Assembly: GCA_964564675.1 (NCBI GenBank) | Contig: CAZMBI010000007.1 | Location: 1 to 64,000, forward strand | DNA from: CAZMBI01 sp964564675 | GTDB taxonomy: Bacteria; Pseudomonadota; Alphaproteobacteria; Rickettsiales; UBA3002 | DNA length: 64,000 bases | Direction of reading: 5' to 3' | Shown here: positions 8,330-16,905 of the stretch, one piece after another | How positions within the stretch are numbered: the first letter of the stretch is position 1 | Layout: every line of letters starts with the position of its first letter | Translations under genes and position numbers: made by a program | Notes under the pieces: generated by a model | Database searches by the model: none | The model's input: only the letters and a program-made list of their open reading frames with translations | Told to the model about the DNA's origin: nothing

Positions 8330-9424
8330 ATGAATCACACTACCTTTAAACCGCCGTCCGCCTTCAAAACCGCCGCGCACGCTACACCCAGCGCAGACCG
8401 GCTGATTCGTATCTGGCTATACAGCTGCCTGACCTGCGTGGTGTTTATGGTATTTGTCGGAGGCGTGACGCGGCTGACCGAATCCGGGCTTTCCATCGTG
8501 GAATGGGATCTGATCAGCGGCATTCTGCCGCCAATGAGCCGCGAAACCTGGGAGGCGGAGTTGGAAGCCTACCGCGATACACCGGAATATCAGCAGATTA
8601 ACCGCGGGATGTCGGTGGAGCAGTTCAAGCAGATTTACTGGCTGGAGTGGCTGCACCGCCTGCTCGGGCGCATTACCGGCCTCGTCTTTTTAGTACCGTA
8701 TCTGTATTTTCTTGTACGCCGACAGCTCAACCCGATGCTCATACGCCGCGGCCTGATCGCCGGGTTGCTGGTTGCCGCTCAGGGCGGTGTTGGCTGGGTG
8801 ATGGTACAAAGCGGGCTGGTCGACGATCCACGCGTCAGCCCGGTGAAACTGGCCATGCATCTGAGCCTTGCTTTTGCCGTATTTGGCTATACGTTATGGA
8901 CGTTATGGCTCTTGCGCCCGCCTGCAGCCGCCGAATCGGGGCTGCACCCCCCTGCCCCGCAACGCGCCTTCTGGCCGGCGCTGGGGCTGACCGGACTGTT
9001 GTTCGTGCAGATTGTACTGGGCGCGATTGTCGCCGGGATGGATGCCGGCCTAACCTATAACACCTGGCCGCTGATGGACGGCCGGTTTATCCCCGACGGA
9101 CTGATGCTGCTGGAGCCCTGGTATCGCAACCTGCTGGCCAATGTCACTATGGTGCAGTTCCAGCACCGTATGGGCGCTTATGTGCTGACCGCCTGCGTGC
9201 TGCTATTCGTCGGCTGGCGCTGGGCGATGGCGCCTATCGGGGAACGGCGGCGACTGATCATGCTTACCAGTGCTATTTTTGCACAAATGATTCTGGGTAT
9301 TGCCACCGTACTGTATATCGTGCCTATCGGACTGGCCTCCGCGCATCAGCTACTGGCGCTGGTTTTGTGGGTGTTGATGTTGCGCGAGTGCTTTTTGCGG
9401 CAACGATTAATATTCAGTAAATAA
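8330..9424 (+). CDS. ctaA: Heme A synthase (CtaA/COX15)
   Basis: 364 residues. Oxidises the C8 methyl of heme O to the formyl of heme A for aa3-type cytochrome oxidase, in the inner membrane. It has about eight membrane segments and the four conserved histidine regions: WLEWLHRLLGR, LAMHLSLAF, QFQHRMGAY and SAHQLLALV. The early VGGVTRLTESGLSIVEWD motif is typical of the proteobacterial COX15 type. No ctaB or oxidase genes are adjacent. hemA follows about 100 nt downstream, so two heme-pathway genes are linked. Confidence 0.96.
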   Translation: MNHTTFKPPSAFKTAAHATPSADRLIRIWLYSCLTCVVFMVFVGGVTRLTESGLSIVEWDLISGILPPMSRETWEAELEAYRDTPEYQQINRGMSVEQFKQIYWLEWLHRLLGRITGLVFLVPYLYFLVRRQLNPMLIRRGLIAGLLVAAQGGVGWVMVQSGLVDDPRVSPVKLAMHLSLAFAVFGYTLWTLWLLRPPAAAESGLHPPAPQRAFWPALGLTGLLFVQIVLGAIVAGMDAGLTYNTWPLMDGRFIPDGLMLLEPWYRNLLANVTMVQFQHRMGAYVLTACVLLFVGWRWAMAPIGERRRLIMLTSAIFAQMILGIATVLYIVPIGLASAHQLLALVLWVLMLRECFLRQRLIFSK

Positions 9425-9530
9425 TGAGAAATCAATTCATTAGCCTGGCATTTTTTTAACTGAATCGGTTGCAATCCTGGCTATGAAGTGGCATAGTAAC
9501 AAACTACAAAATGATAATTTTTAAGACACC

Positions 9531-10769
9531 GTGATCGATTACCATTCGCATTTTACCGACGCGATAACACGCCTGCACGCCGAAGGGCGCTACCGCCAGT
9601 TTAATGATCTGGAACGTATTGTCGGGCGCTTTCCCGTCGCCGTCAGTCATCGCACCAACAGGGAAGTCGTTGTCTGGTGCGCCAATGATTATCTGGGCAT
9701 GGGCCAGCATCCAGACGTTATCGCCGCCATGACCGGCACGATTGAAGCCATGGGCGCCGGCTCCGGCGGTACGCGCAACATCTCGGGCACCCACCACAAG
9801 CTAGTCGAGCTGGAAAACACCCTGGCCGAATTACACGGCAAGGAATCGGCGCTGGTGTTTACCTCTGGCTACATCGCTAATGAGGCATCGCTGAGCACGA
9901 TCGGTTCGATCTTAAAGGACTGTGTGATTTTTTCAGATTCGCTGAATCATGCCTCAATGATTAACGGCATCCGCCACAGCCCGGCGGAAAAGAAAATCTT
10001 CCGGCATAATGATGTCGCGCATCTGGAAACCCTGTTGGCGAATACGCCGCATCGCTGCCCGAAAATCATCGCGTTTGAATCGGTCTATTCGATGGATGGC
10101 GATATCGGCCCGATTGCCGAGATATGCGCTCTGGCACGCAAATATAACGCGATGACCTATCTTGACGAAGTCCATGCCGTAGGTATGTATGGTCCGCGCG
10201 GCGCAGGCGTCGCCGAACGCGACGGATTGATGGACGAAGTGGATATCATACAGGGCACGCTGGCCAAGGCATTCGGCCTGATGGGCGGATATATCGCTGC
10301 CTCCGCTGCGATTATCGATACCATTCGCTCCTATGCGCCCGGCTTTATTTTCACCACCTCGCTGCCGCCGGCGCTGGCCGCCGGCGCCAATGCAAGCATC
10401 CGCTATTTGATGGAAAGCAACAGCGAACGCGCGGCGCATCAGGAAAGGGCCCAGACCTTCAAGGCCATGCTGGCGCAGGCCGGTATCCCGCAGATTGATA
10501 ACAACACGCACATCGTGCCGGTGCTCATCGGTGATCCGGTATTGTGCAAACAAGCTTCCGATCTGCTGATCGAGGAGCACGGCATTTATGTGCAGCCGAT
10601 CAATTATCCGACCGTGCCCAAAGGTACCGAGCGGCTGCGCTTTACCCCGACACCGTTCCACAGCCATGCGATGATGGAACAGGCCACCGAAGCGCTGGTC
10701 GCCGTTTTTGAAACGCTGGGTATTCAGCGGCGCTCCAGCGCTGTTGCCCAATGCCGCCGCCACGCTTAA
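9531..10769 (+). CDS. hemA: 5-aminolevulinate synthase
   Basis: 412 residues, PLP-dependent condensation of glycine and succinyl-CoA to 5-aminolevulinate, the first heme step of the alphaproteobacterial/mitochondrial (Shemin) route. Family motifs include WCANDYLGMGQHP, GAGSGGTRNISGTHH, FESVYSMDGDI, YLDEVHAVGMYG and the PLP lysine K246 in GTLAKAFG. The start is GTG at 9531, which gives the expected N-terminus. Translation of this gene may be modest, as no strong ribosome site is seen. Confidence 0.97.
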   Translation: MIDYHSHFTDAITRLHAEGRYRQFNDLERIVGRFPVAVSHRTNREVVVWCANDYLGMGQHPDVIAAMTGTIEAMGAGSGGTRNISGTHHKLVELENTLAELHGKESALVFTSGYIANEASLSTIGSILKDCVIFSDSLNHASMINGIRHSPAEKKIFRHNDVAHLETLLANTPHRCPKIIAFESVYSMDGDIGPIAEICALARKYNAMTYLDEVHAVGMYGPRGAGVAERDGLMDEVDIIQGTLAKAFGLMGGYIAASAAIIDTIRSYAPGFIFTTSLPPALAAGANASIRYLMESNSERAAHQERAQTFKAMLAQAGIPQIDNNTHIVPVLIGDPVLCKQASDLLIEEHGIYVQPINYPTVPKGTERLRFTPTPFHSHAMMEQATEALVAVFETLGIQRRSSAVAQCRRHA

Positions 10770-11022
10770 GCGCGACCTCGCCCGCAAAGACGGATGGGGT
10801 GCGATGATGATACATCTCCTCCCCCATCGCTAGCCCTGTTGTGCAAACACGGGGTTAATAAAAAACGCGCCAACGACGATCATTATGCATAAAATACACC
10901 TAGAATTTTTTCTGACGAAAAATTCGGGGAATGACATGTAAGAAGAGCTTTTGCGAAAGGTTTCTATATGAGCATGCATGGTGCTGGCCATTGTCACTGT
11001 CCGAATCAATCGGGCAATGACA

Positions 11023-11949
11023 TTAAGGGCGTGCAGCTGCCACTGATAAGTGCGACGCGACACGTCCATCATTTTCGCGGTCACTGATCTGTAACTCCGG
11101 CTCATTATATGCATCAATAAACGGCTCAATCATTTCTTTTGTGTCGCGCTCTGCCCATTCTTTTATCCCGCTGGCATTATAAACATGACGTAACACCGGC
11201 ACATTTTCAATCTGCTGGATGGTATCTTTATTCTTCTCCAGCAAGCCAAAAAAGCTATGAACCATATGCATACATAAATAAGCCACACCAATTGAGACCA
11301 TGGCACCAAGCGGGTGAAGCAAACCCATCACCGTTAGCATCGTGCCACGTGCAGCCAGCGTATGCCACATTTCCGGATGGGTGGCAATTTTGCCGGTGCG
11401 TTTGGCATAAGCCATTGCCTGCCCCAGTGGCGTATCATCTTCGGCCTGCGCATGTTCGGCCAGCTCCTGCCATAAATCCTGAAATGTGCGCCCCGTATCA
11501 TAAAGCGCCATTCCCATATGCGCGAAATGTGCCAGCTCACCGTAAGGCAAATCCGGCAGACCTATTTTTTCCCCCACAGTGTGCGCATCATAGATCGGAC
11601 TGTGATGTATTGATTCAGCGCCTTGCAACTGATTCCAGAAATCTACGAAGTCTAATCCGAACAACGTGAAATTTTCAGCCGATAAATCAAACAGCGGATG
11701 ATTATCCAGCCCCCAGCTTCCGGGATTCAGATAATCCAGATTATTTGAGGCGATTGCCGCAGCATCCGCTGGCAGATGGCCTTCTGCACTGGGCACGCCC
11801 ATTTCTAGCGCCGCCAGACCCACCGAGCTATTGAGAATGGTTTTGTTACTGCGGCCACGTAGAAGCTCATCAGCAAACTGGCTGAATCCTTTGGCCATAT
11901 CTGTTGTCATACCATCATGATTAACTTTCATCATGTCGTCGTGCTTCAT
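11023..11949 (-). CDS. Unknown protein with one hydrophobic hairpin
   Basis: 308 residues of no family I recognise. The N-terminus is hydrophilic and Met/His/Asp-rich. A hydrophobic stretch near residues 203-240 (MLTVMGLLHPLGAMVSIGVA, then CMHMVHSFFGLL) could form one or two membrane helices. The C-terminus is acidic. It is the second gene of a two-gene operon, overlapping the upstream gene as ATGA at 11946-11949. Base composition is more AT-rich than in the flanking metabolic genes, suggesting acquired DNA. Confidence 0.75.
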   Translation of the reverse strand: MKHDDMMKVNHDGMTTDMAKGFSQFADELLRGRSNKTILNSSVGLAALEMGVPSAEGHLPADAAAIASNNLDYLNPGSWGLDNHPLFDLSAENFTLFGLDFVDFWNQLQGAESIHHSPIYDAHTVGEKIGLPDLPYGELAHFAHMGMALYDTGRTFQDLWQELAEHAQAEDDTPLGQAMAYAKRTGKIATHPEMWHTLAARGTMLTVMGLLHPLGAMVSIGVAYLCMHMVHSFFGLLEKNKDTIQQIENVPVLRHVYNASGIKEWAERDTKEMIEPFIDAYNEPELQISDRENDGRVASHLSVAAARP

Positions 11950-12605
11950 CGACTTGCAGCTTTCCTGCAGCTCAATTCTTTTTCAGTTGGAGTATAGCTG
12001 GCACAAAAATTTTCCATCAACTCTATGCTACCTTCGATAATGTCATCTGCTAAAAAAGGTGCCATCGTATTTAGATTCACCTGCTCTACCACATCGCGTG
12101 CACGATTAGGATACATACCCTGCAATTCTGTAACCTGATAACGATCGACAATGCCATTGGCTTGCTCGCCTTCGTAATCAACCAGCCCAGCCAGGACCCC
12201 TCCTGCTACCTGATCCCACTGTTGCGCGAGTTCTTCGCCCATATTCTGCTTTAAGTCTGAAAACGTCTGTGCATTACCATTTGGTGACAGTAACAATGAA
12301 AAACTTTGAATATGGCTAAGTTCGCCACTGTCTAACAAACCATCTGCTGCAGCACGGGCAAAACGATATAGCACAAGTTGATCTGATGAATCAGGCACGG
12401 CTGTTGCGTTAAGAAAGCTGATCATCAACCCGTCATACGCATCAATAAAGGCCTGTTGTTGCGAAGTCAGTTCGTTACGGCTGATCTGTCCATCCAGATA
12501 ATTGCCAAGCCACTTTTCACCATCTGCGCCCATTATATCACGTAGGCGCTGTGTGCGGTTGTCATTGTCGATGGGTTCGAAATAATGCGGGCAATCCTGA
12601 TTCAT
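11946..12605 (-). CDS. Unknown acidic protein
   Basis: 219 residues, no recognised family, no signal peptide and no membrane segment. The protein is acidic and helical with several Asp/Glu-rich loops (EPIDNDNRTQRL; DGQISRNELTSQQQ; ADGLLDSGELSHIQ). The last two look vaguely like EF-hand or calcium-loop patterns (D-G-x-I-S-x-N-E-L), but not convincingly so. An AGGA ribosome site and a promoter (12628-12656) precede it. It is translationally coupled to the 11023 gene. Confidence 0.75.
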   Translation of the reverse strand: MNQDCPHYFEPIDNDNRTQRLRDIMGADGEKWLGNYLDGQISRNELTSQQQAFIDAYDGLMISFLNATAVPDSSDQLVLYRFARAAADGLLDSGELSHIQSFSLLLSPNGNAQTFSDLKQNMGEELAQQWDQVAGGVLAGLVDYEGEQANGIVDRYQVTELQGMYPNRARDVVEQVNLNTMAPFLADDIIEGSIELMENFCASYTPTEKELSCRKAASR

Positions 12606-12627
12606 ATGCGTATCCTGTTAAAAAAGT

Positions 12628-12656
12628 ATTTTACACAGCTATTTTTTATATAACAA
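12628..12656 (-). promoter_or_regulatory. Sigma-70-like promoter for the 11946/11023 operon
   Basis: Read on the minus strand: TTGTTA (12656-12651), a 17-nt spacer, then TAAAAT (12633-12628), with a predicted start about 15-20 nt before the ATG at 12605. The -35 matches consensus at 4 of 6 positions and the -10 at 5 of 6. Spacing is optimal. Confidence 0.45.
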
Positions 12657-12720
12657 TGCATCATGACAATTTGATTACAATGACGCCTATTTTTCTGATA
12701 TTTTATATTGGAAAATATTG

Positions 12721-12825
12721 CTAACTGACTTTATCCTCCGCACAAAGACGCTCGCTGCGCGGCGGAATCCCGCCTCACGGGTGGCTTCATTGTCGATTAA
12801 CAACATTAATCGACAATATCTGTGG
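12721..12825 (-). repeat. Dispersed palindromic element, copy 3 (inverted)
   Basis: The reverse complement aligns over its full length with 352-468. It shares CCACA-(GA)TATTGTCGATTAA, the second arm TTAATCGACAATGAAGC, a variable GC hairpin, GCGGGATTCCGCCGC, and the tail (GCGTCTTT-TGCGGAG-ATAAAGT-AGTTAG). Differences cluster in the hairpin loops and some are compensatory, as expected for a structure kept at RNA or DNA level. It lies in the gene-free stretch between the 11023-12605 operon and the CitE-like gene. Confidence 0.88.
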
Positions 12826-12869
12826 TTTACGTCCGGCGAACATTCGAACGCGGTTGGGGTGTTATGAGC

Positions 12870-12903
12870 AATGATCCTGAACCGTGCTCAGGATGACGGG
12901 GCT
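12870..12903. repeat. TCATCCTGA-type palindromic repeat
   Basis: ATCCTGA and TCAGGAT form a 7-bp hairpin with a 7-nt loop. On the minus strand it reads GTCATCCTGAGC...TCAGGATC, matching a repeat seen in intergenic regions of many bacteria. Together with the dispersed element it fills the 385-nt gap 12606-12990. I see no gene there. Confidence 0.6.
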
Positions 12904-12990
12904 TGCATCGCGTGAGCTTTTTTATAAAAATTCTTATAATACTCACAATGTAACCAAATTTGCGCTAATTTGCTTTTCGCCAGCCTATAA

Positions 12991-13863
12991 ATGGTAATGA
13001 GTGTGATGCCTCCGCCTTTGTATCGTTCCGGCTTGTATGTGCCCTGCGACCATGCGCGCGCCATGGCGAAAGCGGTCAGCCTGCACGCCGATCTCATCAT
13101 CTTCGATCTGGAAGACGGCGTCGCACCGGAGCAAAAAGCAACCGGCCGCCACCACCTGGCTGAATGGTTTAATACCTATGCCGGTCAGCGCCGGCAGCAT
13201 GTGCATTATCTGTTGCGCGTGAATCATCACAACACCCTAGATTATGAGCAGGATCTGGCCCTGGCGCAAGATTTACCGCTTGATGGGCTGATGCTTTCCA
13301 AAACCGGCGGCAAGAATGATATTGACCGGATAATCGCCGCCCTGAGTCAGGCTAATCGCGGCGATCTGCCGATCTGGTGCAATATTGAAACGCCGCGCGG
13401 CGTCTGTCACGCGCAGGCTATCGCCGCGCATCCACATGTGAGCGGTATGGTCGTGGGCACCAATGACCTGGCCAATGATCTGCGTGTTCGGCGTACGCCT
13501 GAACGTACGGAGCTGATGTATTGCCTGCAGGCCGTGCTGACAGCCGCCCGCGCCTTTCGGCGCCCGGTGCTGGACGGCACCTATGTCGCACTTGAGGACG
13601 AAGCCGGGCTGCGAGCAGAGGCCGAACAGGGCCGCATGCTCGGCTTTGACGGGAAAACGCTGATCCACCCCAAACAGATCCCGGTGGCGAATGCGGTGTT
13701 CGGACCGACGCCGGCGGATATTGCTGAAGCCGAGGCAATCATTGCTGCCTATGAGCAGGCCATGCAGGAGGGCAAGGCAGTCACACTGTTAAACGGACGG
13801 ATGATCGAACGGTTGCATTATGAGCGGGCGCAGGAGACGCTGGCGATTGCCGAAGCGGCATAA
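12991..13863 (+). CDS. HpcH/HpaI aldolase/citrate lyase (CitE-like) family protein
   Basis: 290 residues from the first ATG; ATG 13006 (MPPPLYRSGLYVP) is an alternative start. A TIM-barrel CoA-ester lyase fold is indicated by RSGLYVP near the start, DLIIFDLEDGVAPEQK (metal and substrate loop), NIETPRGV (metal-binding Glu), VVGTNDLANDLRV and GFDGKTLIHPKQI. Family members cleave malyl-CoA, beta-methylmalyl-CoA, citramalyl-CoA or citryl-CoA. The substrate cannot be chosen from motifs. No citD/citF genes are nearby, so malyl- or citramalyl-CoA lyase is more likely than a citrate lyase subunit. Confidence 0.88.
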   Translation: MVMSVMPPPLYRSGLYVPCDHARAMAKAVSLHADLIIFDLEDGVAPEQKATGRHHLAEWFNTYAGQRRQHVHYLLRVNHHNTLDYEQDLALAQDLPLDGLMLSKTGGKNDIDRIIAALSQANRGDLPIWCNIETPRGVCHAQAIAAHPHVSGMVVGTNDLANDLRVRRTPERTELMYCLQAVLTAARAFRRPVLDGTYVALEDEAGLRAEAEQGRMLGFDGKTLIHPKQIPVANAVFGPTPADIAEAEAIIAAYEQAMQEGKAVTLLNGRMIERLHYERAQETLAIAEAA

Positions 13864-13871
13864 TCGGCCGA

Positions 13872-15053
13872 TCAGTCAACCGAGCGGCCGCCTGCACCTC
13901 TTTCGATTTCCGGCCTGATTGTCGGCCAGTCAATTATCGCGTCGCGCACCGTGTGATACGGATATTTGCTTTCCGCTTCAGGCGTTAGCGGTTTGCGCTC
14001 CTCCAGCGCTTTTTGTACTTGCTTGAGAATATCCATTTTGGATTCGCCGTCCTTTTCCATGCCGTTTACCAGATCAATATAGCCACGGTCATACATGGCC
14101 GTTTCATATAACGGATGCTGGTTAGCAATTTCGGCAATACGCACCATATATTCCCTGAAAGGCAGCACCTCCGCGCCTTCGGTAAAGCGCCGCAACCAGC
14201 GCAGCTTATCATCCAGTTTGGGGCCTTTCTCATCATTGATGATGCCTGTTTCTTCAAAATAGTTTCGAATGCGACGCACCTGGGCGATTAAGGGGCTTAG
14301 CGCCGACTCGCTGAAAAACTCCTGAAATATCTTATCCAGATCCTCGCGGGTGCTGGCTTTTTCCATCTTTTTATCTTCATATGCCGCAAAAACCCTATCG
14401 TATATGGGATTGCCCCGTTCGTTATGATTGGCCGGATCAGACAAGGCATAGTCAAGCTGACGCCAGTTATACGCCTCTACAAAGACAGGAAGCAGCGGGT
14501 CTTTGATGATGCGCTTATCCTCATTACCGGTGATGCTGGCGGGCACAATGCCGGTTTGCAAAATGGCCAGTCGGTCTTTAAATGCCGGGAGCTGATCCAG
14601 TCTGGCTTGCTCCGCTTCACTCAGCTGCTTCTTCTGTTTGAAATGCGGCTTCAGCTTCTCAAGCCCTTTCACTTCAATGACAAACATGGTCAGGGAAGTG
14701 GGCTGGCTTTGATGTGACGATTGGACGGAGTGCGTAAACGGTTCCGGGGGGAATTGCGTAGGTTCAACGAGTGTAACCCCTTCATATTCATCCCGCTGCA
14801 ACGCGTTCAGGTCAATGCCTGTTTCTTCGCGCAGTTCATCGCAGGCCGTTTTCCAGTGTCGGTCCGGATCTTCTTTATATTTTTTTTCAACCGTGCCCTT
14901 GGCGATATTATACCCTTTGACGTTTTCCCCGTAACGCCCGAGCGAATACGGGGCAAGGACATACCATTCGCCGTTTGTATGCTCGGCAAGCACGACTCCT
15001 GCCTTCTCGCTTTTGTATCTAGTGGGTGAGGTGTCTAGCGCTGATGCCCTCAT
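13872..15053 (-). CDS. Nudix-like protein with long C-terminal domain (paralogue B)
   Basis: 393 residues. The N-terminal ~130 residues look like a Nudix fold: AGVVLAEHTNGEWYVLAPYS, then KGTVEKK, then ACDELREETGI, which matches the E-U-x-E-E-x-G-U half of the Nudix box with Asp where Arg is usual. The GKG-to-REEE spacing is longer than canonical. The rest (about 150-393) is an extension with no family I know. The whole length aligns with the upstream gene (for example FREYMVRIAEIANQHPLYE against LDEYLYRMYALAQKNPLYS). It starts 5 nt after the stop of that gene. Substrate is unknown, and hydrolysis may be impaired. Confidence 0.78.
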   Translation of the reverse strand: MRASALDTSPTRYKSEKAGVVLAEHTNGEWYVLAPYSLGRYGENVKGYNIAKGTVEKKYKEDPDRHWKTACDELREETGIDLNALQRDEYEGVTLVEPTQFPPEPFTHSVQSSHQSQPTSLTMFVIEVKGLEKLKPHFKQKKQLSEAEQARLDQLPAFKDRLAILQTGIVPASITGNEDKRIIKDPLLPVFVEAYNWRQLDYALSDPANHNERGNPIYDRVFAAYEDKKMEKASTREDLDKIFQEFFSESALSPLIAQVRRIRNYFEETGIINDEKGPKLDDKLRWLRRFTEGAEVLPFREYMVRIAEIANQHPLYETAMYDRGYIDLVNGMEKDGESKMDILKQVQKALEERKPLTPEAESKYPYHTVRDAIIDWPTIRPEIERGAGGRSVD

Positions 15054-15058
15054 AGGGA

Positions 15059-16294
15059 TTATCGCGTCACTTCAGCCGGCGTCTGCGACTGATGATGACC
15101 TTGTTTGCGTCGCTGCGGATAAAAATGCGGCGAGTTCTGGTTGTGAGGACCGGCAAGCTTCTCAATCGAGCCCAAATGATAGGAAGTGTCAAACTGAATA
15201 TCCGCGATTTCCGTACCGGGCTTGTCGACCGTCTGTTCGCGCATTTTTTCTTTTTCACGGTTGACGATGCTCATCCCCACTTTTGCCACCACGTCGGCCG
15301 TTGAATCACACACCTGCAACTGCTGGTTTTCTTTATCGATATAGCGCTGATCAAACGTCGCCAGGGAATAAAGCGGATTTTTCTGGGCCAGCGCATACAT
15401 GCGATAGAGGTATTCGTCCAGCGGCAGGATATCGGCGCTTTCCTGAAAATAACGTAGGGGTCGGTTCTTGGTGTCCAGATTAATCCCGTCTTTGCGCGTA
15501 ATGATGCCTTCCTTGAGCAAATGTCTCTTGATCTGATCCATTTGCACTTTCAGCTCGCCCAGGATTTTTTTACCAGAAAAATCTTGCCACAGCATATCGA
15601 GTTCTTCCGGCGTATCGATCACATCTTTTTTAGCCGTGGGTCGGTAATAAGCAAACAGAGCATCGTAAATGGTGCTGAGCAACGGATATTGAAATAGTTC
15701 GACATCCTGCGGGAACTGACTGTATTCATCCATCTGTAACGGCACAATGCCGTTGCGCGCAATCTCTATGAGACGCTGGGTTGAGGGATATTTAAACTTT
15801 TCGGCGAGCGTATTAGCCCATATTTCCTTGGGAATGCTCTGATCATCATCCGTGACCTTATGCTGCTTTTGCAGATCACGGCGCTGGATATAAGGCGCCA
15901 GGCCGTGGATATTATCGACTTTAACAGCAAACAAATGCAATTGTTGCGGGTTGCGCCCGTTGGATTGCACGAGCGTAGAAATCAGCGGCGCTTCAAAGTC
16001 GCATTCGAGCATGCGCACGCCCGGATAATTATTGGTTAGCAGCCGCGTCAGATTGAGGCCGACTTCTTCTTCAAATTCGCGGGTGGCCGCTTTGAAGGCG
16101 TCGCCGCGGTCGAGCCGATCAACATCCCCCTTACCGATGCCATACGCCTTATCACCGTCCGAAAACCGTCCTTCGGACCAGGGCGCAACGACCATGATCT
16201 GATTTTTGCCGTTTTCATCCTTTTCCACACTGTAAATGATCAGCCCGGCTTTTTGCGGGTAGCGCGTGTTCATATATCCATCGTGCGATATCAT
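15059..16294 (-). CDS. Nudix-like protein with long C-terminal domain (paralogue A)
   Basis: 411 residues. The start ATG at 16294 has AAGGAAG six nt upstream. The Nudix-like N-terminus (KAGLIIYSVEKDENGKNQIM, GIGKGDVDRLDRGDA) leads to ATREFEEEVGL, a near-complete Nudix box C-terminal half including the catalytic Glu cluster. As in the neighbouring paralogue, about two extra residues separate the GK-G and RE-EE parts. A roughly 270-residue C-terminal region shared only with that paralogue follows. A fused hydrolase plus regulatory or partner domain is the likely design. First gene of the two-gene operon. Confidence 0.8.
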   Translation of the reverse strand: MISHDGYMNTRYPQKAGLIIYSVEKDENGKNQIMVVAPWSEGRFSDGDKAYGIGKGDVDRLDRGDAFKAATREFEEEVGLNLTRLLTNNYPGVRMLECDFEAPLISTLVQSNGRNPQQLHLFAVKVDNIHGLAPYIQRRDLQKQHKVTDDDQSIPKEIWANTLAEKFKYPSTQRLIEIARNGIVPLQMDEYSQFPQDVELFQYPLLSTIYDALFAYYRPTAKKDVIDTPEELDMLWQDFSGKKILGELKVQMDQIKRHLLKEGIITRKDGINLDTKNRPLRYFQESADILPLDEYLYRMYALAQKNPLYSLATFDQRYIDKENQQLQVCDSTADVVAKVGMSIVNREKEKMREQTVDKPGTEIADIQFDTSYHLGSIEKLAGPHNQNSPHFYPQRRKQGHHQSQTPAEVTR

Positions 16295-16497
16295 ATATGC
16301 TTCCTTACTTATTAAGACATTAGCAGATGCGAAACGACCTGTTCGTGAACCTTTTGTTAAAGTTGCAAAGAAATCAGCGGCCTTCGTCGAAATTGTATTT
16401 TGGACGCCAGGCGCCCTGAATAATCGCTGGATTCCTACTTGAATTTAGCTATAATTCCGATTAACTTATAATTATTCCAAAGTAGAAAGGAAGAAGC

Positions 16498-16899
16498 ATG
16501 CCTGCGGCGAAACATCAACGTCCCCTATCCCCGCATTTACAGATTTATAAGCCCCAGATATCTTCTGTTTTATCGATTTTTCATCGCATTACCGGTGCCG
16601 CCTTGGCGGCAGGTACGCTAGTACTCGTCGCCTGGCTTTGGGCAGCGGCGTATGACGGTGAATATTTTGCCGACTGGCAGTCTTTTTTCGGGCACTGGCT
16701 CGGTCAGGTGCTGCTTATTGGCTGGACATTCGCCCTGAGCTATCATTTCGCTAACGGCATTCGCCATCTGTTCTGGGATATGGGCAAAGGCTTTGAGTTG
16801 CAGAATATGGCGCGCAGCGGTATCGCCGTGGTACTGTTTGCCGGCGCGGCCACCGCCGGCATCTGGGTTGCCGTATTTAATCACATCAGTGGAGCGTAA
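16498..16899 (+). CDS. sdhC: Succinate dehydrogenase cytochrome b556 subunit
   Basis: 133 residues. A membrane anchor that helps bind heme b and ubiquinone in complex II. The signature RPLSPHLQIYKPQ followed by SVLSIFHRITG is present at the N-terminus, as is the second signature with the heme-ligand His in YHFANGIRHLFWD. Three membrane helices are predicted. A strong AAAGGAAG ribosome site precedes the start. First gene of sdhCDA-(M48)-sdhB. Confidence 0.97.
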   Translation: MPAAKHQRPLSPHLQIYKPQISSVLSIFHRITGAALAAGTLVLVAWLWAAAYDGEYFADWQSFFGHWLGQVLLIGWTFALSYHFANGIRHLFWDMGKGFELQNMARSGIAVVLFAGAATAGIWVAVFNHISGA

Positions 16900-16905
16900 C
16901 CGGTT

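Noticed and set aside
10830..11129. 99-codon minus-strand ORF ending in a signal-peptide-like stretch (IMIVVGAFFINPVFAQ)
   Set aside because: Overlaps the better-supported 11023-11949 gene in another frame, the hydrophobic stretch is at the wrong (C-terminal) end, and there is no ribosome site.
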